From: Dioctria linearis
Lineage: Eukaryota > Arthropoda > Insecta > Diptera > Asilidae
DNA length: 64,000 nt
Assembly: GCA_963930735.1 (NCBI GenBank)
Contig: OZ005740.1
Coordinates: 348,276,262-348,340,261, forward strand
Direction: 5' to 3'
The stretch's first letter is position 1; every line of letters starts with the position of its first letter. Of the stretch, positions 45,601-56,405 are shown in pieces. Made by a program: the position numbers and the translations under genes. The notes below the pieces were generated by a model. The model was given only the letters and a program-made list of their open reading frames with translations, was not told the origin of the DNA and did not search any database.

Positions 45601-48600
45601 CCAAAAAACCTTTATTTATTGCTGGTTCAGAATAAAGGGAGAAGTTTCATGATATTCAATGGGGCTTTCGATGAAATTTACTGATATACTTAATTTCATT
45701 ATTTTTCTTCAACAATTACAAAGGCATTGATGCTGTTTCAGTCAAATTAGTATCAAAACTGCCCATTATTGGGCAGGATAGATGGTAAAACGAATTTCCG
45801 GCTCGCTTTTGATGAGCTATTGCAGAGCAACTGCTCGGAAATTTCGAGAACTTCCTAGCAGAAACAGCCGATAAGAACCCAAGAAAAAATGAAGAGGAAG
45901 CTGTTGGTAAATGATGCAATGCAAATGATCCCAGAAAATCTCATTTTACCAGTATAAATTTATCAATTTCTCTCAAGCATTTCTTTCCCGCCATCTTGAA
46001 AATTGTATAATGTCAAATTACTATCACCTCACCTGCCATGGTTTTTCATCATTCAAGTACGCTGAAAGCTGAGCTACCAGCATGGCAGTAGAGGTTACAC
46101 GTGCAAGAAGTATGGCAGTGCAGATTACATGCAAGCTGTACTTGCAGGTGTAGCCCCCGGGTAAAACGCACTGGCCTGAGAAGAGGACTGTGATTATTTT
46201 AAGCTCTGATTTTCTGAGAGAGTATAGTTATTTTGTGTTTTTGTTGCCTGACAGCATCTCCTTGCAACTCCGCGCAATATAGGGATTTTTATTTTTACTT
46301 CCAGGAATTTGGGGTAGTAGTTCTGAAGTTACATTTAGAAGTGCCTGAAGTGTCTATGATCCAGTAATGGGAGGGTCCGCTCCTATCTCGGTACCCACAT
46401 TTGGAGGATTTTATTTCTTCTCTCCAGTGTTTTTGAGTGTTTTCAGACATTCTCAGATATCTGATTTAATCATAAAGCATTTTCAAGCTTTAAGATTGGC
46501 TTGGCTGGCCGATTTAAAAGCAGTTATTGGCGCGCATTCTTCTATAGATAATATAAATACAGTTTGATATAACCCAATGCCTTTGAGATGCAGTAACTGG
46601 GGCCATATACACCTAGTCCGACTCCAATGATCACTTTCTTTATATGCCAACTCGGTTGGCTGATTGTTAAGTCACTGGCTCATCTCCGTATAAAACATGA
46701 ATTTTGTCACTCATACAGGGATTTAAAATGAATGTTCTGCGATTCCTCATTTATTGCTAAGGTGAATATTTTCATGACAGAATTCATTGAAGGAAAATGA
46801 ATCGATTTTCTTATAGGAAACTGGCCATAAATTTTGGGAATTTTTTTAAAAACGATTTTTTTTTCTCTAATAAATAAAAATAAAAACAAGATCCTAGAAG
46901 TTTGAACCTATGCAAAGCATAATCATAGAGCAATGCGACGTGTATACATTAATATTTGTGATTATATTAATTCTTAAAAATTTTATACTTTTTTAATAAC
47001 TTTGTAGGTATTTAATTCATTAATAAGCGACCAAAATAATGAGAAATTGTTTATTAAAATGCATCGAATCGACGTGGGCTTTTAGGATTAAATTGATTTT
47101 AAATAAAAAATTATTTTTTACAGCTTGGCATGGGCTCACTTTACACAAACCCTAACTTTAGTAACATGATTGAGAAAGATAATATAAAGGTGGATAAAAT
47201 TTTTCATAAAGCGTTAATTGAAGTAACCGAGGAGGGGGCAGAAGTTCATCCTTCTTCAGGTAAATATTTTTGTTTTTGATTATATTATTTGTGTAGTTCA
47301 TCTTACATCGTTCAGATACATTTTATCAAAAATATTTCAGAACATTTTAGGCATCAATTCTTAACTCGTAGCACAATCATCGTGATCTAGTATATTAGTA
47401 AGGCATATATGAATTTTTTAGTTTTATATGGGTAGATAACACATTTTTATAAGGACGAAAAAAGACAATAGTAATTTTTATAAAAAAGCAGCTTCTGGAG
47501 CTATTTCAACCCAAGAATAAATACTCGAGCGATTCTACAGATAACTGCAGTAAGTAACTAGTCGTAAACACCAGGTGAAATTCCTAAAAGGATAGTCTAA
47601 TATCTTTGAAAAGTTAAGTGCCGAAAAATATATAAAGAAAAATTTATAGAAAATAAAGTATGGAATTAAGTCGTTTGATCCTTTATATTCACCAAATGTT
47701 ATTTATTAATCCCTTGGATGTTTTGATCCGTAGTAGTAATCTACCTCAATGATGAGTCTTAAAAGTCTTTTGAGGATACATATTGCAATTTTCTACCTGC
47801 TTTAAAATCTAAGAAATCTGAAACAAAACGCAGAAGTATTTTACTCCAAAAATTCTGAATATTTCATGGGTGCAACCATGAAAAAAAATCATATCTCAAA
47901 AACTAAGAAGGATATCTCTTTATTTTTTTTAGGAAAACTAGGACTTTCTAAAAAGGTATTTTTACACGGGGGTTTCCTCTATCCAAGTGACCACAAAATA
48001 CAAAAACTCAATTTAAATATATGTACTTTTAATTTATTATGAATATCACCCAAAAAATACATGGAGCCATTGGACTTTAGGCTGAACTACAATAGAAGTA
48101 AACAACTTTACGAAATTAAACGAGACTGAGGTTTACTTACAAAAAATTGATACTTTTAGCCTAAATAAACATATCTCACATTCCGTAAGAGTTATTATCT
48201 TGATATTTAATGTTTTCAATTTTAAAAAGTGGTAAAAGTGAAAAAATTGACAAATAGAAGTTGATTTAATTGAAAATTTGTGCCTTCTGTTAATTCGCAG
48301 TTTAAAATCGACGATATCCGATCGAAATCTTGTCGAATCGCTCATCTGCAAGAAAAACTTTAACCAGCTGGAAATGAAAGTAATAAATAAATCCGAAGCC
48401 CTTGAATCAAATTTGAGCAAAAATTTAAATTTTTTCAAACCCAAATATATTAAATTTGTTATTATTTGGTTGACATCAAGTATTTTACAAGTTTTTACCT
48501 AAAGCCATTCGCGTATCTTGTGAATAACAGTTAATTTTTACACTTTCTCATACAATTTGGGGTTTTGTTGCATCGACTCTGCATTGACTTTAATTCTTCC

Positions 48601-48927
48601 GTTTTGAAATAATAAAGTTTTAAAAATAGAAGTTTCATCATACAAAAATATACAATACATTACATATTCTATTCTCCGATATGTCAGCACATAAAATATG
48701 TTGTTCAATGCGCAGTCCAAATTGTATATTGAAAATAATCACATAACCGTAACAAAACTTCATCCATAAATATGTTTTTCTTGTTTTAAATTACAGGAAT
48801 ATCATTGGAATTTAGCCGAACTATTGATGACTTAAATTCGGTGGTATTTAAGGCAGATCATCCGTTTTTCTTTGCTATAAAGTCGGACAGTGCGATATTG
48901 TTTACAGGACGATATGTTTTTTCTTAA
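42654..48927 (+). CDS. Serpin D, long introns, probably non-inhibitory, no signal peptide
   Basis: Coding exons are 42654-43511, 47124-47259 and 48797-48927, with introns of 3.6 and 1.5 kb full of repeats, giving about 374 residues. The ATG follows directly after TTTATTTCAGG, so an upstream noncoding exon is likely. Core blocks are SKFVISPFFLQSCLALTYTG, VANKIYFGADVKV, LVNAVHFKGIWDKFF, IWMLIILP and FKADHPFFFAIKSDSAILF. Intron positions and phases equal those of the other three genes. The RCL is VTEEGAEVHPSSGISLEFSR. Val, His and Pro replace the Ala run, so classic inhibition is unlikely. The start MSINEIALSQSSSEF is typical of intracellular serpins. AATAAA lies at about 48955. Confidence 0.87.
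44155..44600. repeat. Repeat resembling a family common in Lepidoptera
   Basis: CCCCATACATGAAACGTGAT, GCGTTTTTTGCTCAA, GTATCTCTCGAACCG, TAGAGTGAGTAATACTATAG and TGCGGAACC are followed by TGCGAGTCCGACTCGCGCTT, with a second GTGCGAGTCCGACTCGCAC at about 44560. This chain closely recalls an abundant lepidopteran interspersed repeat (my recollection of the family, not a search). The core CGAGTCCGACTCG is palindromic. Confidence 0.6.
44960..45201. mobile_element. GC-richer MITE with imperfect 9-bp TSD (Mutator-like)
   Basis: GGCGCGTTCACTGCCAC at the left matches the inverse of GTGGCCGTGAACGCGCC at the right. The flanks GAATAAATG and GAATGAGTG agree at 7 of 9 positions, and 9-bp duplications are typical of Mutator-like elements. 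Internally GTAGTCG recurs many times in both directions. It is 242 bp and markedly richer in CpG than its surroundings. Confidence 0.72.
48080..48295. mobile_element. MITE of the GGCT-RRCYACAATTG family, copy 3, truncated
   Basis: It starts GGCTGAACTACAAT and follows the copy at 8455 through CCTAAATAAACATATC, TTATCTTGATATTTAATG and GAAGTTGATTTAATTGAA, then diverges. The right half is missing. It lies in the second intron of serpin D. Confidence 0.72.
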
Positions 48928-49431
48928 ACTTGTAAAAGCAAATATATATACATGTAATAAATAATAATGGTATACATTCATACAAATATGAATTGTTGTT
49001 TTTTTAGTTTATGTAGCTATCTGTCATTTGGTGAAATGAGTCTGTTAAGTTGAAAAAGAAATTTAGACCGTTGAGCATAGCATTTTCCACCATTAAAGGG
49101 AACTATCGATTCAAGAGATTACTTTTTGGATTAAAAATAACTACAAACAGTTTTCTATGCATGCTTTCCATTGGTTTAAATGGATTAGATTCGAATGCAT
49201 TCTTATACGGCAACGACATATAATAATATTGGGAAGTAGATAAAACATATAAAAAAAACGTTTTTTGTCGCTGAGAGAAATTAAATTTAAAATTAAACTC
49301 GAAAAATTAAAATGTTCTTATATCAAAGGTAGCATATTTGGGGGACATTGCATCGCGTAAAATTGTGCTGCCAAATCCAAACCCACTTTACGTAAAATTA
49401 ATTAGCAAAAATAAATTTCTCAAAACTTTTA
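48928..49431. other. 3' flank of serpin D
   Basis: Short 3' UTR with AATAAA near 48955, then AT-rich DNA to the Harbinger-like element. No gene was seen. Confidence 0.5.
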
Positions 49432-50359
49432 GGGCCGTATTCACCAAGCAAAATTAAAAAAAAAAATCAGTTAAATCTATACACCAACCCCACTTACCGA
49501 GTCGATTTAATGAAAATTTAATTTTAATTTAATTTTAAGTGAGGACTTACCCTCTCTTAAATAAATTTAATTTCGATATCAGCTGATTGAATTGTCATGC
49601 AGTCAAATGTCATATTTTTAATAGCGCTGTTAAAAGTTTGAAGAAGCAAAAATTTAACTGTGTAGATATATTACGATATCAGTGAATACAACCACGGTTT
49701 TTAGTTTCAAGTGCTTTAAAAAGTAAATACAAATTAATTTAATCTTAATTACTGCTATGGATTTCTGGCTCAATGACCATTGCATTTATATACAATGCCA
49801 GTGGAAGATTTTGATTTGATTTTTCTTTTTTAGAAATGCGAGTAGCGCCCACAACAACTGTAATAGTAATTGTTGTGACAGCTGTTTTAAACAATCTTTT
49901 AAGAACCAGGAAAATTCCACCAATCGAAATTGAATTTGACAACCTACAGCAACCTCAAATGAATATAAAAGGATACTCAGACCGACTATTCTGAGCGTAA
50001 TTCAGTTATTGGGAATTTTTTTAAATCATTTTTAATGTGTGAATTGCTTAATATGGGCTATTTTTAATTAAAACGAATTGTATATATATTATAAATTATT
50101 TTTAATAATACACAAAAACTTCTTTATTTAAAAAATACATAAAATATTCTTTTAACTTTTTAAATAATATTTAAATTACATGAACTCTCACGAGAACTGT
50201 CACTTGCCAAATTCGAAAATCTTACAGCTAATAGTCCGAAATGTCCGAAATTGTTTATGTTATTAAGGTTGGTGAATAGCTAAAAAATTTAATTGCGGTC
50301 CCTCATTAATAATTAAATTCAAATTAAGTTTGTATTAAATGGCTTGGTGAATGCGGCCC
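49432..50359. mobile_element. Harbinger-like element, long copy, clean TTA duplication
   Basis: GGGCCGTATTCACCAAG and the inverse GGTGAATGCGGCCC are flanked by TTA at 49429-49431 and 50360-50362. The 3-bp TWA target is diagnostic of PIF/Harbinger. A plus-strand frame at 49836-49995 reads VAPTTTVIVIVVTAVLNNLL and RTRKIPPIEIEFDNLQQP. I read this as the degraded C-terminal LHN region of a Harbinger transposase (LHN changed to LNN). The rest of the transposase is gone. Confidence 0.8.
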
Positions 50360-50509
50360 TTAATCTGTAAGATATTATTTATCCAAAGACCATGATACAA
50401 ATATTAACAAGTATGGCCGACTTTTCTGTCAATTGCAAGCTGACGTCATGTGGCGACTATTGTCATTCAGTGAAATCTGTCGTTGTGTCAAGTTGATATA
50501 ATAATTGTA

Positions 50510-51025
50510 ATGTCGGAGTCTAATCCCGAAAAACGGCCAACAATCGGACAACTTCTTAATTTTGAGTTGACAATGATCTGTTGGAGAATCATGACAGCAA
50601 GGGCAGCAGGAGAACAACTTTAATTAAAATAAATGTGATGGCAGTGAACGATACAAAACTGGACTCAGGAATAATTACGGGTACAGGTGAGATGAAATTA
50701 ATTTATATGAGCAACTATAAACACTAATCCTGTTCAACTTGCCGGCAATCTACGAGATGAGAAAGAACACAGATCCAGCAGCACTGCCTGTTTTCTGGAT
50801 ATCCAAATGGGTTGATTATAGTGATAAGTAACGCCTTGAATAACAACTGCATGACGAAGGAATGGGTACCATGTTCAATGATACTATAAAATTAATTGTG
50901 CCAAATGGTAAAAATGTTCAGTTCATTTATAAAGATGGAAAGGAAGCATACATGACAACCGTTGAATACCCTTCAGTATTTTAAAACAAAATGAAATGGC
51001 TATCGTATATAAAGCGTTGTAAGAT
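50510..51025 (+). pseudogene. polo: polo kinase pseudogene (kinase end through polo box 1)
   Basis: The sequence first reads SNPEKRPTIGQLLNFE (near 50520), the last subdomain of the polo kinase domain. A degraded linker follows. From about 50766 it reads DPAALPVFWISKWVDYSDK, then after an in-frame stop HDEGMGTMFNDTIKLIV, PNGKNVQFIYKDGKEAYMTT and KMKWLSYIKRC, the start and body of polo box 1. DPAALPVFWxSKWVDYSDKYG is highly specific for PLK1/polo. In-frame stops fall at three codons, and a frameshift lies between linker and box. Kinase and polo-box parts follow without a clear intron, which suggests a retrocopy, but I cannot exclude a fragment copied by a transposon. It is not functional. Confidence 0.85.
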
Positions 51026-51050
51026 TTGTTATTTTGAATATAATAATTAT

Positions 51051-51287
51051 TTATAGATGAGTTTTCAATTTAAAATGAAATCTTCTCACGCCTTTTCCTC
51101 GCATTATCGTTTTAACTACATGAGACGTACTTAATTTGCTTCCTGTTGTATGATCAGCTGACATAATTCTTGTCGTTACGATATCTAGAGGTATTGTTAT
51201 TCCACCTGATATTCCTCCAGCACATTCTCCGAAAATATCTGTACTGAAAAGAGTAAGTTCAGTTTCAGTAACGATTATCCAATTCAA
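51051..51287 (-). pseudogene. Mitochondrial carrier (SLC25A26-like) fragment
   Basis: The minus-strand frame contains GECAGGISGGITIPLDIVTT and RIM. This is the start of a third mitochondrial-carrier repeat with the signature P-x-D-x-x-T-R. Its wording is closest, from memory, to the S-adenosylmethionine carrier group (GGxSGxxTTPLDVxKTRIM). HVVKTIMRGKGVRR then loses the expected LFAG-PR block and stops. The preceding AATATTTCAG could be an acceptor site. Only about 60 codons resemble the family, so this is a fragment, lying tail to tail with the polo pseudogene. Confidence 0.7.
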
Positions 51288-51684
51288 TTTCCTGAAATAT
51301 TGTCTAAATATAACTTCTATAAACTCCCTTTCGTATTCCTTCAGTTTTATACGCTATCGACAATATTTCTGTTGAAGAAACACCCATTTTCGATTACAAG
51401 ATTACAAGAGTTTGTCTTCTTTACTTGGAAATTTGACAATTTAAAAATTACTTTTGTGGCAATGACATTTGTGTCCGCATGACGTAGTAACCCAAAACGT
51501 TCCTCTCGAATCGGCCATACCTTGTTATCTTTGTGTAATGACCAAGACTAAGAAAATAAATCCGCATCAGTGCCTTATATAATAGTTCAAATTAATTTTC
51601 ACCACTCTCGTCTTATTTGAAAAATTGAGAAAGCGTTGTCATTTAACATTAATACATACATAGTTCGTTGTCATATAGCCAAGC

Positions 51685-52330
51685 TTCTGATGTACCTCAA
51701 GGTACAATTCTGGGTCTTCTAATTTTTCATTCATTTTTAATAAAGTATTTTAGCGATTGCATCCTACTCCAGAGATATATATTGTGCATTAGATTTTTTT
51801 TTTTAGAAACTAATAATCGCAATGCAATACTCCAGAAAGTTTGAATATTTTTTGATATATTTTGATTATGCAATAAGAAATAACTTCATTAATCGAGTAC
51901 ATGAGATCTTAGATTAGGCATTTTAATTTACTATAAACTCATATTTGTGTCATTGACGCTCATTTCTATATTGAATTTTCTTTATAAAATATTACCTTAA
52001 CTGGCTTCATTTTCGAGTACCATAATGCCCGAAGGTTACTAGTAAGCCATTTTTGTTGTTTAGAGCAAAAGGTACTACACCAGATTACCACGAAAGATTA
52101 CGTAAATTTAATCAATTATCTCATTAAAACCGAACGACCTATTTATATAATTTATTTCTTTACAAACTGTTAAATAACTTAATATGTTGTCCTGATTTGC
52201 TTTGTAATACTTCTCTTAATTTACATACCCGCCCAACCAGGCATCATTCCTATGTGTAGACCAATCTTAGGCAGAAGTGGCCTTTCTTCAGAATGCTCAA
52301 AATCTTCAATAATAAATTTGTACCCTTGAG
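51685..52330 (+). pseudogene. Decayed LINE RT fragment
   Basis: ASDVPQGTILGLLIF near 51690 matches the GVPQGTILGPLLF block of LINE RT. Farther on, near 52160, LLNNLICCPDLLCNTSLNLH and TRPTRHHSYV fit the C-terminal region of Jockey-type ORF2. The part between has no readable frame. Confidence 0.6.
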
Positions 52331-54229
52331 CATTCAAAAATATGGTATTAAGTGATAACCGACATTCTTGAATATAAGACCTTTACTAAGTCATCTTTTC
52401 ATCTATATGGCTTTTCAGTACTGATCCTTTTAGCCGTAATTCTTTTTATTTTTGTTTTTCTATTCGATTTTTATTATTTTTAATTTTTATTTTTCCTTTA
52501 TAAATTTATCTAGTCTTTCATTTAGTAGTTTTTAGAAATAATTATTATGTGAATTTTTTTTACTACCTTTTTTTTATTAAATTGTTATTATTATCTATCT
52601 TTATTTCTTTGGTTTTTCATCTTGAAATACTTTTTTTCTCTTTTACTTTGTGTTAGCTTAGTTTTCTTAATTACTTTATTAGTTGGTAATATAAAAGTGC
52701 ACTACTATCTCTGTATACTATTTGCATAAAAAAATAGTGTGTTAGTCCGTTTTGCAAGTATGCCCGGATCTTATTAGTCCACCAAACAATACAATCTGCA
52801 ATACTCAAACTTTGAAAAACTCTTGATATTAACGACAAACACATCAGATAATGTATTGCGCGCAATGCTATCTATCACAAGGTGAGTCATTTTCGAATAC
52901 AAACAGGACTTTTACCAAACATTAGTTATGTAATTCTGTTAATGGATAAAGAAAACAATTGACGAAATAATCTGAGAATTAAATTTCATTAGACCTTACT
53001 TAGTAACTGACCATACCCTGTTAGCAACCTATGTACTTATTTACACGTAAAAATCCATCATCCAAACAATACGATTAGATTTGATGGATTATGACCTCTA
53101 AATAGTCGACAAACAAGAAGATTGAATAAACAATGCAGACGCTTTTTATAGAATCAAAATAAATTCAGATATACTTAAAAATACGATTCGCCCAAATAAT
53201 GATGTAAACATGGGGGGTATGTGCAAGAAAATCAATAACAATAATAATAAAAATGATAAAGATACAGAAAAAGATAAAAATCTGATCAACTTCACATTTT
53301 GAATTGCATATCGATCTCCAATATCAAAAATGTAAAGACAGCTCAATTTAAACTTTGTTGATGACCACTAGATACTTATTGCCAAATGATAACAATAACA
53401 ATGACAATAATAAAAGTTCATCAACAATAATAATTATACCTAATACTTAATATAAATTAAAAAGGGGTATTCCAGCGACGAATGTTCACCATTATGAATA
53501 AGACTGGATTAATTAAAAAAAATTCGTAATTCTGTTAGAACATGCTAGATTTATACCACACTTCTTCTGCGAAATTAGTTTCAATGAGTTCTAGTCTTTT
53601 TACTTGAAACTCGATTGGGTTTTGCTTATTACTAATCCCCTATCCTCCAACTCTTGGTCATGTTAATTATATAGATTATTGAGTCTCTACCTTCCACGAA
53701 GTAGTGGAAATGTTAATTGTCTACGTTCATAAATTTTTCGATCAAAGGCGGAGTACTTTCTTCACGTGGTGAAAGACCTCAACCCTGGAACGCTAGCAGT
53801 GAGTAAATTTTACTCACTTTCTACTTGAAAGCTGCACTGCTCTTCACGACAAATGACCAAACCGTCCCCACTTCGCAAGTGCATTGCCTGAAGAGGTTAG
53901 TTTAAGGGAGGGAGAGCTTACCTAGCAGGTCAGCCCTCTCATTCCACATGGTCCTTATTGGCCGGGAACCCAAATTAAGACTGAAGTTGTGATATAAAAT
54001 CCATTTGTGAAAAATACTTTCATTTCTAATTATCCTAATTATCCTTAGCTTATTAATTAAAATTTGCTTATGAAAGTCTTAAATATTCTTCCGGGAATCC
54101 TGTCTTTTCCTTTTTCTGTTATTGTGTACCGCTAAAATATTTCAACTACTTTGTTTATAGTTTTTTCGTGTATGAATATTAAAACGGGTGAGCATTACAT
54201 GGTTAAGATAAGAACGCAAATGGTTGTTA
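52331..54229. other. AT-rich intergenic DNA
   Basis: Includes T-rich simple sequence at 52440-52660 and CAATAATAA/AACAATAAC-type simple sequence at 53230-53440. The phrase CCATACCCTGTTAGC at 53012 recalls CCATACCTTGTTAATCTG at 22764 and CCATACCTTGTTATCTTTG at 51517, a dispersed motif near element ends. No gene was recognised. Confidence 0.4.
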
Positions 54230-54520
54230 TTAATCGCTGATTATTTGTTGTAAAATAGCCCCTACTACTTGCTCGTATGCATCAGCGGTGATATTGTAAG
54301 TTGTGTTCTCACAGTAATGAGCTAGTACGGAAATAGCCTGTTTTATATTTTGAAAGCCTCTTGGCATTGGTTTGGCCAAGTGAATCGAGTTTTTTGGTTT
54401 CGACCCTTCTCCAATCTTGTTAATAATTTCCAAGAACTGTCATATTTGACGTCTTGACGTTGCTGATTCAAGTTTAAGATTTGAGTATACTCGTCGGTTC
54501 GGACAAAGTAAAAAATTAAC
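54230..54520 (-). pseudogene. Gypsy-type LTR retrotransposon pol fragment
   Basis: Minus-strand frames read KLLTRLEKGRNQKTRFTWPN and QCQEAF. In the next frame they read FQNIKQAISVLAHYCENTTY and NITADAYEQVVGAILQQ. This is the RT-RNase H connection and first RNase H strand of Ty3/gypsy pol, where TDAS normally stands for TADAY. A frameshift separates the halves. No LTR, protease or integrase was found. Confidence 0.72.
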
Positions 54521-56159
54521 GCGATCTCAAAATAATTGACATTAAAATCGCTGGTAAAATTTTGACGTATGTTAATTTGGAGAAAACAAAATAATAAATT
54601 TTTATAAATTGATAACATAAAAAAAACTCCTCAATCAATCAAAAAGCAATATGCAATTGTTCATAGAAATAAGTATGTCAAAATTTTACGAGTAATTTAA
54701 TGCTTCGTACATTAAAATGCCTAGTAAAATGTTGGGGAATTTATAGTGCCATCTATTTTATAAAGAGCGAACCTTCTGTTCTTACCGGTGTAATCCGTAC
54801 TGCACTAGTTAAATCATCAATAAAATTTTTGCTTGCTATTTTACCAGCGCTAAAATTTTTGTGGAAATGTCACCTTTTACTCGAACTCGAGTGCAAGTGT
54901 AAAGTACGCAATAGACTTGGAGTAAAAACTTGTGTAACGTCAAATAATTCAAGTGGATTACTTGATTTATTATTTAAATTATTGAATTATTGTGGCAATT
55001 TCCATGGAAAAAATACGACGGTGGAATTCGCTGGTGCAGCTATAATATTTTCAATTTAATATTAAGGTAGTGGTTAGCTGAGTAAGTAATTTTTTATTAT
55101 AACTTACGATATGATAGTAGAATAAATGGTTAGTTGAGCAAAAGTGTTCTTTTAAATCAACTGTGGCTACTATGAAGATCTTTTGCCCCCCACCAGTGGT
55201 AAGGCAGCTTAGAACAGCAAATATCAAAGAAGTTTTTCCCATTCTATATTTGACGCGACAATGAATTCTGAAGTTCTGGTATAAGGAACCAGTAGCTCCC
55301 ACAACAAAGTCCAGGTGAAAGAGCCTGCGACGATTATATCACATAAACTCTAGAGGAAGTTACATGTACCTACCAACCTACACAAACTAGCTCCTGGATT
55401 TGATTTAAGATTTTTGGAAGACGATTATGAAGCTGAAGTTAGCAATATTCAACAATTTTCGCAGCATTCTAAAATTTTCTCTAATGATAATTTTTTAAAC
55501 GGAAAAATGACTAAATTGTTTCTTTTTTTCAATATGTAGGTTTATGTTCTATTATATAATTACAATTGTTTAATTATAGGAAAGAATACAGTCAGGACTT
55601 TTAATCACTAGGACATAGTAACACTATTTTCACCAAAGGGTGTCAAGACATCTTTTAAAATGTTAACTTAAAGTTATTTTCTTAATTTCATCATTTTTCC
55701 TAATGTGATTTCTTTACTTCTCCTATAATGATTGATAAATTAATTTAACGGTATCTTCCGCCCCCCCCCCTTCTCATCCTGGGTCTAAAATGCACATATT
55801 GTATACCTATTTCTACCGTGAGGTGTATTTAGTCACCTGATATTTTTAATTAAAGATTTATGTAATCTTGAATCACTTCATACATAAATATCAACACCAT
55901 AGGGCAACACCATTTCATTATAATTCGATTTGAAAATAGGAAAATTCTCGCTATATTCGGTTGCTGTGAATAAAATATTCCAATTTGTATTTCACAATAT
56001 CCTCGATTTAGCCGGAATAAATGCGTAACTTTTGTACAGGGAAACGACGGGTAATAATATTTCACGGAATAATTTTTATATTTCAATTGCGAGAAGGACT
56101 TGCATAGGAATAAAAGGAACATAATTTTTTAATAAAGACATCTACTTATATTGTCAAAA
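54521..56159. other. Intergenic DNA
   Basis: The frame 54700-55059 (+) is 119 residues long but hydrophobic and without motifs. It overlaps inverted GGTAAAATTTT- and AAAATTTTACC-like stretches, so it is probably element DNA. A C-run occurs at 55760-55770. Nothing else was recognised. Confidence 0.35.
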
Positions 56160-56405
56160 TACAATTTTTGGTCGAAATAGATATACATACAATCGCGGTA
56201 GAAGGAGAAGGAGTTACCCGATCTACCGCATTTTCGAATTTAATTTTACTGTTTTTTTAAAAGCCCATTTACAAAATTTCAGCATGCAAAAATCAAAATA
56301 ACTTTTAATTTTATGTATGGGTGTTCAATCCATTTTGGTCTACCATCATTATTTTTAGGTGTTACAAACGGAATGACAAATTCACAATTTATCTAGGGTA
56401 TAAAA
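56160..56405 (-). repeat. Dipteran (GTCY)n repeat, partial copy without the tract
   Basis: GGAGTTACCCGAT, TTACAAAATTTCAG, GCATGCAAAAATCAAAATAA and CCATTTTGGTCTACCATCAT, ending ATCTAGGGTATAAAA, match the other copies. The GTCY tract is deleted between AATTTCAG and CATGCAAAAATC. Confidence 0.78.

Larger units (their letters stand above)
43512..47123. other. First intron of serpin D, repeat-rich
   Basis: It contains the element at 44155-44600 and the MITE at 44960-45201. A 49-codon frame at 45292-45441 (MNVCRDKLIHEHINEYYEEL, then INKYINEKVF) has coding-like composition but no recognised family. 45700-46200 is moderately GC-richer with no clear frame. The boundaries GTAAAC and TTTTTTACAG fit a normal intron. 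Confidence 0.7.

Noticed and set aside
51051..51287. Functional mitochondrial carrier gene
   Set aside because: Only part of one of the three carrier repeats is present, and the frame loses the family pattern before its stop.
53760..53960. GC-richer patch as a tRNA or other RNA gene
   Set aside because: No cloverleaf arms or A/B box order could be traced.
54700..55059. 119-residue plus-strand frame
   Set aside because: No start context or motif, and it overlaps inverted AT-rich stretches. Probably chance.
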